A DNA stretch of 64,000 nucleotides from Lactiplantibacillus plantarum EGD-AQ4 (GCF_000463075.2 NZ_AVAQ01000012.1:186001-250000); one strand, 5' to 3'; counted from the first letter of the stretch, positions 17,883 to 26,572 are shown. Numbers and translations are program-made. Notes: generated by a model from the sequence alone, not told the origin.

Positions 17883-18923
17883 ATGCAAAAACAATTAGTC
17901 GTCGTCACCGGTGGTAGTGGTTTTATCGCGATTCACATTATTCGTCAATTATTACAACAAGGTTATGCCGTTCGCACCACGGTCCGCACCCTGGACAAGG
18001 CGCCAGTCATCAAAGAAATGCTACGTAACGGTGGAATCACCGACTTCTCATCACTTGAAATCGTCGTGGCGGATCTCGCCAGCGACGACCATTGGCCAGA
18101 AGTCATGGCTGGCGCCACTTATACGATCGACGTCGCTTCACCAACACCGAAACTTAATTTCAAAAACAAGGCCGAAATGATTCGTCCAGCCGTGGATGGC
18201 GTGCGCCGAGTACTGGCCGCGAGTCGTGATGCCGGTGTCAAACGGGTCGTCTTAACCTCAGCATACGGCGCCATTTTTGCCGGTCACAAGCATCGGACGA
18301 CCCCGTACACCGAAGCAGACTGGTCCAACCTGGACTGGAAAGAAATCCACCCCTATCAAGAATCGAAAACACGGGCGGAATTAGCGGCTTGGGACTTCAT
18401 TAAACATGATGGGCGTGGCTTGGAATTAACGACGGTAAACCCAGTGGCTGTCATGGGCCCAGTCCTGTCCGCAAAATATTCGCACTCTAACATTCAAATC
18501 CAACAATTCTTAGCAGGCCAAGCGAAAGCCGTGCCGAACGTTGATTCCGGTTACGTCGACGTTCGGGATGTCGCCAGCCTACACTTACTAGCGATGACCG
18601 CACCACAGGCAAACGGCGAGCGCTTCCTCGCGACAACGGGTGAAACACTATCGATGTTAGATGTCGCCAATATCTTACGTGAGTCGCTGCCGGCCTTTGC
18701 TAGTCAGCTACCAACCAAGACGATCCCCAATGCGGTCGTTAAACTAGCCGCTAAAGCTCGTCCTGATTTACGGATGGTCGCTTCACTAGTCGGAACTTAT
18801 GCGGGCACCAGCAATCATAAAGCACAAACGTTGCTAGACTGGCATCCGCGCTCCGCTGCGGAATCCATTATTGCGACTGCCCAATCCATGATTGACTTGG
18901 GTGTCGTGAAGGCACCACACTAA
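17883..18923 (+). CDS. Extended SDR, dihydroflavonol-4-reductase-like
   Basis: A 346-residue NAD(P)-dependent reductase of the extended SDR group (dihydroflavonol reductase/cinnamoyl-CoA reductase-like). Seen: 'VVVTGGSGFIAIHIIRQLLQQGYAVRTTVR' Rossmann start with the TGGSGFI motif, 'VVADLASD', 'VVLTSAYGAIF' and the catalytic pair in 'YQESKTRAE', 'TTVNPVAVMGP'. Bacterial members reduce aldehydes, ketones or methylglyoxal; the substrate here is not known. GGAGG lies before the ATG. Divergent TetR gene next to it is the likely repressor. Confidence 0.9.
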   Translation: MQKQLVVVTGGSGFIAIHIIRQLLQQGYAVRTTVRTLDKAPVIKEMLRNGGITDFSSLEIVVADLASDDHWPEVMAGATYTIDVASPTPKLNFKNKAEMIRPAVDGVRRVLAASRDAGVKRVVLTSAYGAIFAGHKHRTTPYTEADWSNLDWKEIHPYQESKTRAELAAWDFIKHDGRGLELTTVNPVAVMGPVLSAKYSHSNIQIQQFLAGQAKAVPNVDSGYVDVRDVASLHLLAMTAPQANGERFLATTGETLSMLDVANILRESLPAFASQLPTKTIPNAVVKLAAKARPDLRMVASLVGTYAGTSNHKAQTLLDWHPRSAAESIIATAQSMIDLGVVKAPH

Positions 18924-19031
18924 GCATGACACCGGCGATAGACTAGCCCAGTAGCGCTCAGTCTTGGACAAGCACTGGTTCAGGGGTGCTCTGCGGTATG
19001 ATTGCACAAACATCAACTTTGACGGGAACAT

Positions 19032-19235
19032 TCAACTTTACGCGATCACTAGATTAGATGTAAACACGCCACTTTACACGAACACCAGATAAGACGCCGA
19101 CCCTCAATTTTACACGAACGCCAGATTAAACTCTGGCACTCAGTTTTACACGAACACCAGATTAAACGCTGATACTCAGCTTTTCACGAATGCCAGATTA
19201 AACGCTGACACTCAGCTTTTCACCGACACCCAGTT
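19032..19235. repeat. 36-bp tandem repeat, about 5-6 copies
   Basis: A 36-bp unit read as TTTTACACGAACACCAGATT then about 16 bases ending CTCAG repeats through 19071-19220 with substitutions but constant length; a further diverged copy precedes it and a partial copy follows (to ~19235). It fills most of the 490-base gap between the reductase and the AKR terminator. Although 36 is a multiple of three, no long frame crosses it. Confidence 0.65.
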
Positions 19236-19340
19236 TGAATTGTTAAATATTATTCAGCTGAGCCCTGCCAGAACAAAGCCTGTAATCCCAATTAAGCATG
19301 ACTACCGATGTCAAATGCAGCTGGTATGAAAAAACGATAC

Positions 19341-19400
19341 AAAAATCCCCATGTGGATAACTTGCTAAAGTAACCAGTTATCCACATGGGGATTTTATTT
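19341..19400 (-). terminator. Strong terminator, perfect 21-bp stem
   Basis: Arms at 19342-19362 and 19376-19396 are fully complementary (core ATCCCCATGTGGATAACT) and flanked by A and T runs; it lies 17 bases beyond the stop of the aldo/keto reductase gene. Confidence 0.9.
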
Positions 19401-19416
19401 CAGTTTCACATCATGA

Positions 19417-20370
19417 TTAAGGCAAATCGTTGCCCGCCGCAAAGTAAACGTCGTACCATTCTTGGCGTGTCAATGTGACGTCAGCACCCGCAATACTCTC
19501 ATCAAGGTGTTGGGGATTCATTGACCCTAAAATGACTTGCATATTAGCTGGATGACGTAAGATCCAGGCCGTCGCAATCGCATTCTTGGTCACACCGTAT
19601 TGGTCGGCTAACGCTTGCAATTTCTTGTTCAGTTCTGGGAACTTCGGATTGTCGATGAAGGTCCCCGCAAACATCCCGTATTGATATGGCGACCAAGCTT
19701 GAATCGTCATGTGATGCAGCCGCGAATATTCAATGATTTCCCCATCGTGATTGAGGCTGGCCGCATCTTGCATGTTGGTATGCAGCCCAAACTGGATGGG
19801 ACCCGTGTGCATCACGCCAAATTGTAGTTGGTTAATCATTAACTTCTGACTCACTGCAGCCTGTAACATCTCGACTTGCATGGGGTTAAAGTTGGAAACG
19901 CCAAAGTGACGTACTTTACCGGCAGCTTGCAGTTCATCAAACGCCGCGGCTACTTCGGCGGGATCCATCAACGGGTCTGGCCGGTGCAATAGAAATGCAT
20001 CGAGGTAGTCCAGTTGCATCCGTTGCAAGATCTTATCGACCGTCGCAATCAAATGTTGTTTTGAAAAATCATAACGTTGCCCAAAGACTAATTCGCCCGA
20101 GCTCTTCTTCGGATCAAGGACGATACCACCCTTGGATTGAATGAAGAAGTCTTCTCGCTTCAAGCCTGATTGCTTTAACGCCTTCCCAAAGATTCGCTCC
20201 GAATCACCATTACCATAAATATCCGCGGAATCAATATAGTTAACGCCTCGGTCATGAACTTGCGCCAAGACATTGGCCGCTTCACTGGGGTCCAACCGTA
20301 CCATCCGCATGATTCCTAACGCAACTGCGGACGCTTTGAGCTGACTCGCGCCAATTTGAATTGTTTTCAT
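19417..20370 (-). CDS. Aldo/keto reductase
   Basis: A 317-residue NADPH-dependent aldo/keto reductase of the YdhF/oxidoreductase type. Seen: 'YIDSADIYGNGDSERIFGKAL' with catalytic Asp and Tyr, 'FIQSKGG' with Lys, 'LDAFLLHRPDPLMDP' with His, 'VRHFGVSNF' and 'AIATAWILRHP...VILGSMNPQHL' of the cofactor site. Substrate unknown. GGGAG precedes the ATG. Its promoter has a 19-bp spacer with a central dyad, the hallmark of MerR-family activation, so carbonyl or electrophile stress may induce it; the regulator gene is not next to it. Confidence 0.93.
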   Translation of the reverse strand: MKTIQIGASQLKASAVALGIMRMVRLDPSEAANVLAQVHDRGVNYIDSADIYGNGDSERIFGKALKQSGLKREDFFIQSKGGIVLDPKKSSGELVFGQRYDFSKQHLIATVDKILQRMQLDYLDAFLLHRPDPLMDPAEVAAAFDELQAAGKVRHFGVSNFNPMQVEMLQAAVSQKLMINQLQFGVMHTGPIQFGLHTNMQDAASLNHDGEIIEYSRLHHMTIQAWSPYQYGMFAGTFIDNPKFPELNKKLQALADQYGVTKNAIATAWILRHPANMQVILGSMNPQHLDESIAGADVTLTRQEWYDVYFAAGNDLP

Positions 20371-20422
20371 AAATTTCGTCTCCCTTTCGATGAATTATAT
20401 TAAAACATCTGCCAACGAGACT

Positions 20423-20453
20423 AATATAGTCGTTAGAGTCAGCTATAAGTCAA
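20423..20453 (-). promoter_or_regulatory. MerR-type promoter of the AKR gene
   Basis: On the minus strand TTGACT (20448-20453), a 19-bp spacer, and TATATT (20423-20428). The spacer holds TTATAG-CTGA-CTCTAA, an imperfect dyad like the CTTAGAG-type operators of AdhR/NmlR MerR proteins, which open over-long promoters by DNA distortion. Confidence 0.6.
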
Positions 20454-20610
20454 GCGGGAATTTTAAATTTTGGGGCAGACGGCTATTTTTCGAGTATTTT
20501 TCTAGGACCGTACTTTTCCCAATCTACGCCTTTTATTAGTACCCGAATCTTCATCGACAAAATTTCTAACTGTCACCTGCTGCTCAAACGCAGTTACGTC
20601 TACATCTCCA

Positions 20611-20850
20611 CTATTTGGATCTACTCCGGACACATTCAATCACTAGAATAATACCGAAAAAGCCGAATATACCTATGGAGTAATGGATCAATTGTGTTAA
20701 ATAGTTAACCCAATCATATGGTCGCTTGTTGAAGCAATCAATACCGCCCTTCACGACAAACAATAAGACAAAGTCAAATATCAACATAAATTCATTGACA
20801 TCTATAAAACCATCAATTTGTTTTTGATATCGTAAATAGACTTTTTTCAA
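20611..20850 (-). CDS. Small membrane protein of unknown function
   Basis: About 79 residues; not recognised. Two hydrophobic helices are seen, 'FMLIFDFVLLFVVKGGI' and 'YSIGIFGFFGIILVIECV', joined by a polar 'DCFNKRPYDWVNY' loop, with a basic tail. The TTG start at 20850 is chosen because GGTGGG lies 6 bases before it and because decayed copies align from this point; an ATG at 20892 in the same frame has no ribosome site. A clearly related but broken copy lies at 21712-21942, and a tail fragment at about 22052-22115. The pattern of a small protein kept intact among dead tandem copies suggests a dispensable, competitive role such as immunity, but that is only inference. Confidence 0.55.
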   Translation of the reverse strand: MKKVYLRYQKQIDGFIDVNEFMLIFDFVLLFVVKGGIDCFNKRPYDWVNYLTQLIHYSIGIFGFFGIILVIECVRSRSK

Positions 20851-21161
20851 TCTTGACCCACCAAAAAAAATTAATGCCTCACAAATCTGCATAATACTGT
20901 CATATCCGTAACTTATTCGTCAGCTATCTACATCGTTATTATTACACGCGAGTCATTATTCTCCCTTTGAAAATCACTCGTCTGTTGACCTGTTATCCGA
21001 CTAAACAGCACAAATAATGAAAGCTAACATGACAAACTATTTTTATCAGGCCGTTTTCCAGAGTGCAAAACAGCCTGATATGCGCATAATGTGCGAACAC
21101 GTTTTCAACAACTTATACTTTAGCGCTTGTCTGGACTAATCTTTTTACCGCCAACAAACGC

Positions 21162-21213
21162 AAAATCAGCCCTCAAAGTGGCGATAAACACCCACTTTGA
21201 GGGCTGATTTTAC
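21162..21213 (-). terminator. Perfect 20-bp hairpin terminator
   Basis: Arms 21162-21181 and 21192-21211 (core ATCAGCCCTCAAAGTGG) with a 10-base loop, flanked by short A and T runs. It would end the transcript of the 46-residue peptide gene. Confidence 0.75.
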
Positions 21214-21489
21214 ATGACGTGGCGCCCTGAAATTCAGTTATCTAGTTTCTCAATATTCTCATATGTTAGTGTCCTAATTTTTAACAAACATAATCGATCA
21301 ATATTCGTGCGGATTTAACGGTCAGATTATCGATATCGCCCTGACCAGTCTTCAATCGTTGAACCACCTGCTTGAAAGTACAGTATTCTTACCAATCCAA
21401 CAGGCGGTTGAATCACTGTCTAAGCGTGCTCGTCCACGTTACCCAACAGTGATTGGTTGGTATCACTTATGCCGCCATAACGAAATCTA

Positions 21490-21630
21490 TTAATTCATCG
21501 TGAATACACCGATAATCATAGAGATAAAAAACGCAGCCACCGCAAACCCTACAAGTGCCAGTATGCCGTATTTAATAAAATCAATAAGTCCCCCGATAAG
21601 ATCAATAAGTTCCTCTAAGAATTCAAACAT
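21490..21630 (-). CDS. 46-residue membrane peptide, unrecognised
   Basis: A short open frame with AAGGGGTGG five bases before ATG, close to an ideal ribosome site. The peptide starts MFEFLEELIDLIGGLIDFIK, an acidic amphipathic helix, then a single membrane helix (GILALVGFAVAAFFISMIIG) and ends VFTMN. Net charge is about -4, so it does not look like a cationic bacteriocin or a Fst-type toxin. It sits between the broken and the intact copies of the small membrane protein. Function unknown. Confidence 0.55.
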   Translation of the reverse strand: MFEFLEELIDLIGGLIDFIKYGILALVGFAVAAFFISMIIGVFTMN

Positions 21631-21711
21631 AATTCCACCCCTTAAATTCAAATATCAATTTAATTATCGTCACACTCAGCAGTCAGCTTACTCCTCCGAT
21701 GACCGTTTGCG

Positions 21712-21942
21712 TTAATACCGAATGCATTCAATAATTAAAATCAGCCCGAAGAAAACAATGATGTCACCAAAGTAATGCATGAGTGCCGTGAAATAATAAG
21801 CCCTACCATATCAAGCACACTTAAATAAATCAATGCTTCCTATGACAACGAACAACAATACTGCTTCTAATACCGACATCAACTCAGGACAACTCATAAA
21901 GCCATCAATTGGCATTTAAGTGCCGTAAATCAAATTTTTCAT
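21712..21942 (-). pseudogene. Decayed copy of the small membrane protein gene
   Basis: Reading the minus strand gives IDGFMSCPELMSVLEAVLLF (then VVIGSIDLFKCA) and, after a TGA, YFTALMHYFGDIIVFFGLIL (then IIECIRY and stop), matching in order the protein at 20611-20850 (IDGFIDVNEFMLIFDFVLLF, VVKGGIDCF, LIHYSIGIFGFFGIILVIEC). A frameshift near the start and the in-frame TGA break it. Confidence 0.7.
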
Positions 21943-22051
21943 CGGCATCCCCAGATAACTTATTCTGCACGTATATTTGCTATTATTATACGCTTGACCT
22001 TAATGCCCCACAAGGATCAAAAAACGCCAAGTTATCAACTAAAATAACGTT

Positions 22052-22115
22052 TCAAGCATACTTTGAATTACGGATAATAATAAGGAATACAAATATTCCA
22101 AATAGCAGTATTTAG
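22052..22115 (-). pseudogene. Possible tail fragment of a third copy
   Basis: The minus strand reads GIFVFLIIIRNSKYA and stop, resembling the tail GIFGFFGIILVIEC of the intact protein. It is short and may be chance. The remaining bases from 21971 to 22320 hold no other gene I can support. Confidence 0.3.
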
Positions 22116-22321
22116 TATATCGAGAAAAATTTAGTCCGTCTTCGTTTACACATTAATTTATTAGAAGATAATATTCGGCGCATGACAGTGGCTATCACAA
22201 ATTAGCAGGACACCCATGGAAATCTTCTCTTTATCACTGTGTTTGCCGGAGAATCACCTGATTGCTCGGATTAACAAGTCGAATCAGATTTAACTGAATC
22301 TAAAGCATGAAGCTCCCAAAC

Positions 22322-22370
22322 AAAAATCGACTGATAAGCATCATTAACGATGCTCATCAGTCGATTTTTA
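22322..22370 (-). terminator. Bidirectional hairpin terminator
   Basis: AAAAATCGACTGAT-a-AGCATC / GATGCT-c-ATCAGTCGATTTTT, with a 6-base loop. It lies 122 bases beyond the stop of the substrate-binding protein gene and is its likely terminator. Confidence 0.75.
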
Positions 22371-22491
22371 GTAGACAAAGCCGGTTGAATTCGCGTTCTC
22401 AAAAAGAACATACCGTGCTTGGCATGGGTACGTTTGCCCATCCAAATCTCATTTTCCGAACCCGAATCCATCTAGAATAACGGCCTAACCA

Positions 22492-23430
22492 CTATTTCAA
22501 CAAGTCCTTCTTCACCATATCAATCATCTGTGAATAGGCAATTGGGCCAGAATACTGCCAACTGCTGCTATCGCCGTATTGGTAGAGATGTTTGTTCTTA
22601 ACGGCTTTGATATTTTTCCACAGTGGATCCTTGAACAAGGCGGCCCCCTTCTGGCTGTTGACTAAGAAAATATCGTCCGCATCTAGCTTTGCGAGCTTCT
22701 CCAATGAAACTGCCGACCAATCCGCGGTCGCGGACTTAGAAATTTGTTTGACCAAGCTAGGCTCACCGAGCTTCAAATCACCGTACAATAGTGCCCCGCT
22801 GGCAGAACTATCATTGACCATGTAGGCCGTATTATTGGTCACCCACAAGACAGCGACTTTATGTTGGCCTGATTTCTTCAACGCCTTACGAGTGGTCGCA
22901 ACCTTTTGATCGTATTTGGCGAGCACCTTTTTAGCCTTAGCCTGCCGATTGACCGCCTTGGCCACGTCTAAGAAAGTCTGGCGCCAAGTCACATTAGTCC
23001 CATTCTTCACGACGTAGGTCGGCGCGATTTTGCTGTACTGGGCATACTTGCCATTCGCGACCGCACTACTCGTACCCATCAGAATTAAATCCGGCTTGGC
23101 TTTCGTCACCGCTTCGTAAGGTAAGGAATAATCAATCAACGGAACGCCCTTTAACGACTTTTTCAAATATTCCTGCGTGCCGCTCCCGTTTTTGACCGAC
23201 CATTGCACGACCGGCTTGATGCCGAGGGCGACTAAATCATCTTCTAAGTAACTCCCAATCACACGTTTGGGATGCTTCGGTACTTTGACCTTATGTTTTA
23301 AGTAATCTGTGCGCGTCACCGTCGTTGAACTGGCCTGCTTCGTGGTCCCACAAGCACCTAATAATAAGCTGCACGCGAGCCCCACGACTAACCCTAATTT
23401 GATTCCCTGCCACCGTTTTACCAATCTCAT
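22492..23430 (-). CDS. Iron-siderophore-type ABC importer, substrate-binding lipoprotein
   Basis: A 312-residue FecB/FhuD/BtuF-type lipoprotein. The start at 23430 follows AAAGGTGG and gives a short basic N terminus, a hydrophobic helix and the lipobox LLLGAC, whose Cys is lipidated. The mature part shows the family pattern 'VIGSYLEDDLVALGIKPV', 'KPDLILMGT', 'ILVNSQKGAALFKDPLWKNIKAVKNKHLYQYG' (seen as DIFLVNSQKG). It captures a ferric siderophore, haem or cobalamin-like ligand outside the cell. It is divergent from the ATPase and two permease genes, which complete the importer. Confidence 0.92.
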   Translation of the reverse strand: MRLVKRWQGIKLGLVVGLACSLLLGACGTTKQASSTTVTRTDYLKHKVKVPKHPKRVIGSYLEDDLVALGIKPVVQWSVKNGSGTQEYLKKSLKGVPLIDYSLPYEAVTKAKPDLILMGTSSAVANGKYAQYSKIAPTYVVKNGTNVTWRQTFLDVAKAVNRQAKAKKVLAKYDQKVATTRKALKKSGQHKVAVLWVTNNTAYMVNDSSASGALLYGDLKLGEPSLVKQISKSATADWSAVSLEKLAKLDADDIFLVNSQKGAALFKDPLWKNIKAVKNKHLYQYGDSSSWQYSGPIAYSQMIDMVKKDLLK

Positions 23431-23455
23431 TGCCACCTTTCCGTCATTACTCAAA

Positions 23456-23484
23456 TTATTAGTGAAAACACTATCAATTGTCAA
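23456..23484 (-). promoter_or_regulatory. Promoter of the binding-protein gene with a dyad
   Basis: On the minus strand TTGACA (23479-23484), 17-bp spacer, TAATAA (23456-23461). TTGATAGTG-TTTT-CACTAATAA spans the spacer and -10 (two mismatches between arms), the place expected for a metal-dependent repressor such as Fur or a DtxR-type protein. The match to a Fur box is not exact. Confidence 0.5.
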
Positions 23485-23684
23485 CAAAAACATTTAAAAT
23501 GTAACTATTCATCGATATAAAAGATGAATAAAACCACGTTAAACCGGCATTGTCTGTTAACAACACGATTAAGGTTTAATAAAACTAGATTGTGTACAAT
23601 TAAACAAAGTCCAATTAAGTGAACGCTTACATTTTTACATAGCATCCCCCACCAGTACGCAATTTTTTGAAAGGAAGTTTGTCC

Positions 23685-24479
23685 GTGAATACGATTGAAG
23701 CACAAAACGTCTGCCTTGGTTATGGCACCAAAGTCATTGTCGACCAACTCTCGCTGACCATTCCACAGGGTCAAATCACCACCTTGATTGGCCCTAATGG
23801 CAGTGGCAAGTCGACCCTGATTCGGTCAATTGCCCACCTATTGAAACCAACCACTGGCGTTATCTTGCTAGACCATCAGAACATCCAACATATCAAAAGC
23901 AAAGCCTTTGCCAAAAAGATTGCGGTCCTGCCGCAAACGAACCAAGCGGCCAACGACTTAACGGTCGACGAGCTCGTCACCTTTGGCCGTTTACCTTACC
24001 GGCATCCATTGAGCAGTCTCACCGCCACGGACCACGAGAAGATTGAATGGGCGTTGACGCAAGCTAGTCTGCAGGATCTCCGCGAACGGCCACTCAGCAC
24101 CTTGTCTGGTGGGCAGCGTCAGCGTGCTTGGATTGCCATGGCGGTCGCTCAAGATACCGACACGATTATCCTGGATGAACCGACGACCTACCTGGACTTG
24201 ACTCATCAATTAGAAGTCATGCAGCTCGTTCAGCAGCTCAATCAGCAGGCCCACCGGACGATTATTATGGCCTTGCACGACTTAAATCACGCCGCTCGTT
24301 TCTCAGACCAACTGATTGCACTCAAGGACGGTCACGTCTTAGCGCACGGCCCGGTTGCGAGCGTCATGACGGCTGCTAATCTAAAAACGATTTTTAATAT
24401 CGACGCAACTCTAGTCGATTACCAAGGGACGCCATTAATCCTGACCTACAACGGTTGTCAAGGGGCGGTCCATTCATGA
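23685..24479 (+). CDS. Iron-siderophore-type ABC importer, ATPase
   Basis: A 264-residue ABC ATPase of the FecE/FhuC type. Walker A GPNGSGKST, Q-loop 'VLPQTN', signature LSGGQRQR, Walker B 'TIILDEP' and H-loop 'ALHDLNHA' are all present. The GTG at 23685 is chosen over an upstream TTG because GAAAGGAAG lies 7 bases before it. Its stop overlaps the ATG of the first permease (ATGA), so the three + strand genes are one operon driving import of an iron complex or a similar ligand. Confidence 0.93.
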   Translation: MNTIEAQNVCLGYGTKVIVDQLSLTIPQGQITTLIGPNGSGKSTLIRSIAHLLKPTTGVILLDHQNIQHIKSKAFAKKIAVLPQTNQAANDLTVDELVTFGRLPYRHPLSSLTATDHEKIEWALTQASLQDLRERPLSTLSGGQRQRAWIAMAVAQDTDTIILDEPTTYLDLTHQLEVMQLVQQLNQQAHRTIIMALHDLNHAARFSDQLIALKDGHVLAHGPVASVMTAANLKTIFNIDATLVDYQGTPLILTYNGCQGAVHS

Positions 24480-25474
24480 AAACGACGACTAAAACTTGGC
24501 TCATCCTCGGGCTCAGCGTTGGCGTCCTGTTAATTGTCATGTTATTAAGTCTCCGATTTGGCGCGGACCAAGTGCGAACCGCGACCGTTTGGCAAGCGTT
24601 GACGGCTTCTAAGACGACGACCCTCAATCAACAAATCATCCGCCACATTCGCGTACCGCGCGTGCTGGGGGCGGCCTTGATTGGCGCGGCCCTCGCTGGC
24701 AGTGGTGCGTTGATGCAGGCGGTAACGCGTAATCCGTTGGCGGACTCGGGTCTACTGGGCATTAACGCCGGCGCCGGTTTGATGTTGACGCTCTGCCTCG
24801 CATTTTGGCCGCACCTCTCGACCTTACAAACGACTGGATGGGCCGTGGTCGGTGCCGCAGTGAGTGCCGGTCTGATTTTTATGATCAGCACCGCCCGCCA
24901 CGTGCAACTCGACCCGACGATTCTCGTCTTGGCCGGTATCGCCATCAGTAGCCTGCTGACGGCCATTAGCGAAGGTCTAGCCCTCGTGTTGCAGCTCAAA
25001 CAAGACTTGGCCTTCTGGTATTTTGGCGGTCTCGGTGCCGTTAGTTGGTCGCAATTGAACTTATTAGGACCTGGACTCGTGGTCGGACTTCTACTGACCA
25101 TACTATTAGCGCCCCAGTTAAACTTGGCTTATCTGACTGACGATAACGCCCAAAGTTTGGGCAAAAGTTTGCCATTATTACGCGGACTGGCACTGGTTTG
25201 TGCCGTGATCCTTTCAGGCATTTCCGTCGCGTTAGTCGGTACGATCAGTTTCGTCGGTTTGATGATTCCCCACATGTCGCGCTGGCTAGTCGGAGCCAGT
25301 TATCGTTACAGTATGCCGCTGACGCTGATTTTAGGGGCAACTTTGACGGTCGGTGCTGATTTGATTGCCCGTCTCGTCAACCCACCCCACGAAACGCCAT
25401 TTGGGATCATCATTTCGCTGATTGGGGTGCCATGCTTTATCTACTTGGCACGAAAGGAGTCGACGACCGCATGA
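24476..25474 (+). CDS. Iron-siderophore-type ABC importer, permease 1 (FecCD)
   Basis: A 332-residue FecCD-family membrane protein with about ten helices. Typical signatures are 'HIRVPRVLGAALIGAALAGSGALMQAVTRNPLADSGLLGINAGAG' (in pieces) and 'VALVGTISFVGLMIPHMSRWLVG'. Start at 24476 follows AAGGGGCGG and overlaps the ATPase stop. It pairs with the second permease to form the membrane channel. The two permeases arose by duplication, as is usual for the family. Confidence 0.93.
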   Translation: MKTTTKTWLILGLSVGVLLIVMLLSLRFGADQVRTATVWQALTASKTTTLNQQIIRHIRVPRVLGAALIGAALAGSGALMQAVTRNPLADSGLLGINAGAGLMLTLCLAFWPHLSTLQTTGWAVVGAAVSAGLIFMISTARHVQLDPTILVLAGIAISSLLTAISEGLALVLQLKQDLAFWYFGGLGAVSWSQLNLLGPGLVVGLLLTILLAPQLNLAYLTDDNAQSLGKSLPLLRGLALVCAVILSGISVALVGTISFVGLMIPHMSRWLVGASYRYSMPLTLILGATLTVGADLIARLVNPPHETPFGIIISLIGVPCFIYLARKESTTA

Positions 25475-26466
25475 GGCAAAGACAACGTTTAATCACTTGG
25501 ACGCTGGTATTAGTCGTCATCATCGGCTGCTTAGCGGTCCTCAACCTGAACACCGGGAGTATGGCGATTGGTTGGTCCGCGCTCGTTAAATTGCTGAGTG
25601 GCAACGGTTCAGCGACCGATGCGCTCGTATTGCTGAACTTTCGGCTCCCGAGAATCGTCCTCGCCATCATCGTCGGCTGGGCATTGGCATTAGCCGGCAA
25701 CGTGCTCCAGACACTGACGAATAATCCAATGGCCGATCCGAGTTTATTAGGCATCAATAATGGTGCGGGACTGGCGGTCATGCTGTTGATTATTAGTGCG
25801 GGCACTAACCCGGCACTGACTTTTAGCTTACCTATCGTGGCATTACTCGGCGCATGGGGCAGTACAGGCCTGATTTTCTTACTTGCAAACCAGCCCCAAC
25901 GCGGCCTCTCATCCAAACGCCTGTTACTAGTCGGCGTCGCCCTATCAGGCTGTTTTTCAGCCTTGATGGTTCTAATGACGCTCAAATTATCACCTGATAA
26001 CTATCAATTCGTGATGAACTGGCTGGCCGGCAGCCTCTGGGGAACGACTTGGTCTTACATTGGCTGGGCCTTGCCGTGGCTGCTTGGCGGTAGTCTGATC
26101 CTATTCGCGCAATTGCCCGTCCTGGACGCCTTCACGTTGGGCCCGACCACCGCGCAAACGCTAGGCATCAACTTAAAGCATCGCCAGCTCGGCTTAATTA
26201 GCGTCGCTGCCATGCTGGCTGGTGTGAGCGTCGCCATCAGTGGCGGCATCAGCTTCATCGGCCTCATCACGCCGAACCTAGCACACCGGATCGTCGGTCC
26301 CCGGCAGCGTTACCAGTTACCACTGGCCGGCTTATTAGGGAGCGCACTATTATTGGCCGCCGACACGCTCGGAAAACTGATTACTACGACGACGGAACTC
26401 CCTGCCGGCGTGTTAGTCGCGCTGATTGGTGCACCGTATTTTATTTATTTGTTGGTACGGGGATAA
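25471..26466 (+). CDS. Iron-siderophore-type ABC importer, permease 2 (FecCD)
   Basis: A 331-residue FecCD permease, partner of the preceding one: 'LPRIVLAIIVGWALALAGNVLQTLTNNPMADPSLLGINNGAG' and 'VAISGGISFIGLITPNLAHRIVG' are the same two signatures. ATG at 25471 follows AAAGGAG and overlaps the previous stop by four bases (ATGA). It ends the operon, and a terminator follows 65 bases on. Confidence 0.93.
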   Translation: MRQRQRLITWTLVLVVIIGCLAVLNLNTGSMAIGWSALVKLLSGNGSATDALVLLNFRLPRIVLAIIVGWALALAGNVLQTLTNNPMADPSLLGINNGAGLAVMLLIISAGTNPALTFSLPIVALLGAWGSTGLIFLLANQPQRGLSSKRLLLVGVALSGCFSALMVLMTLKLSPDNYQFVMNWLAGSLWGTTWSYIGWALPWLLGGSLILFAQLPVLDAFTLGPTTAQTLGINLKHRQLGLISVAAMLAGVSVAISGGISFIGLITPNLAHRIVGPRQRYQLPLAGLLGSALLLAADTLGKLITTTTELPAGVLVALIGAPYFIYLLVRG

Positions 26467-26530
26467 ACGCGAACGCGTATGAAACGCCTAAGATTGATGG
26501 AAATTTTAGCAATTATTGAGTGACGTACGA

Positions 26531-26572
26531 CCCCCGATTCTGCCTAAATTGTGGAATTAGGGGCCTTTTTTG
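26531..26572 (+). terminator. Terminator of the ABC importer operon
   Basis: CCCC-g-ATTC / GAAT-ta-GGGG hairpin (an alternative CCTAAATT/AATTAGG stem overlaps it) followed by CCTTTTTT. Confidence 0.6.

Noticed and set aside
21047-21083. Hairpin ATCAGGC-GTTTT / AAAAC-GCCTGAT as a terminator
   Set aside because: Good stem with one mismatch, but no T run on either strand and no gene placed to use it.
21490-21715. 71-codon + strand frame beginning near 21500
   Set aside because: It is antisense to the better supported 46-codon peptide gene with a strong ribosome site, and it has a Ser/Pro-rich shadow composition.
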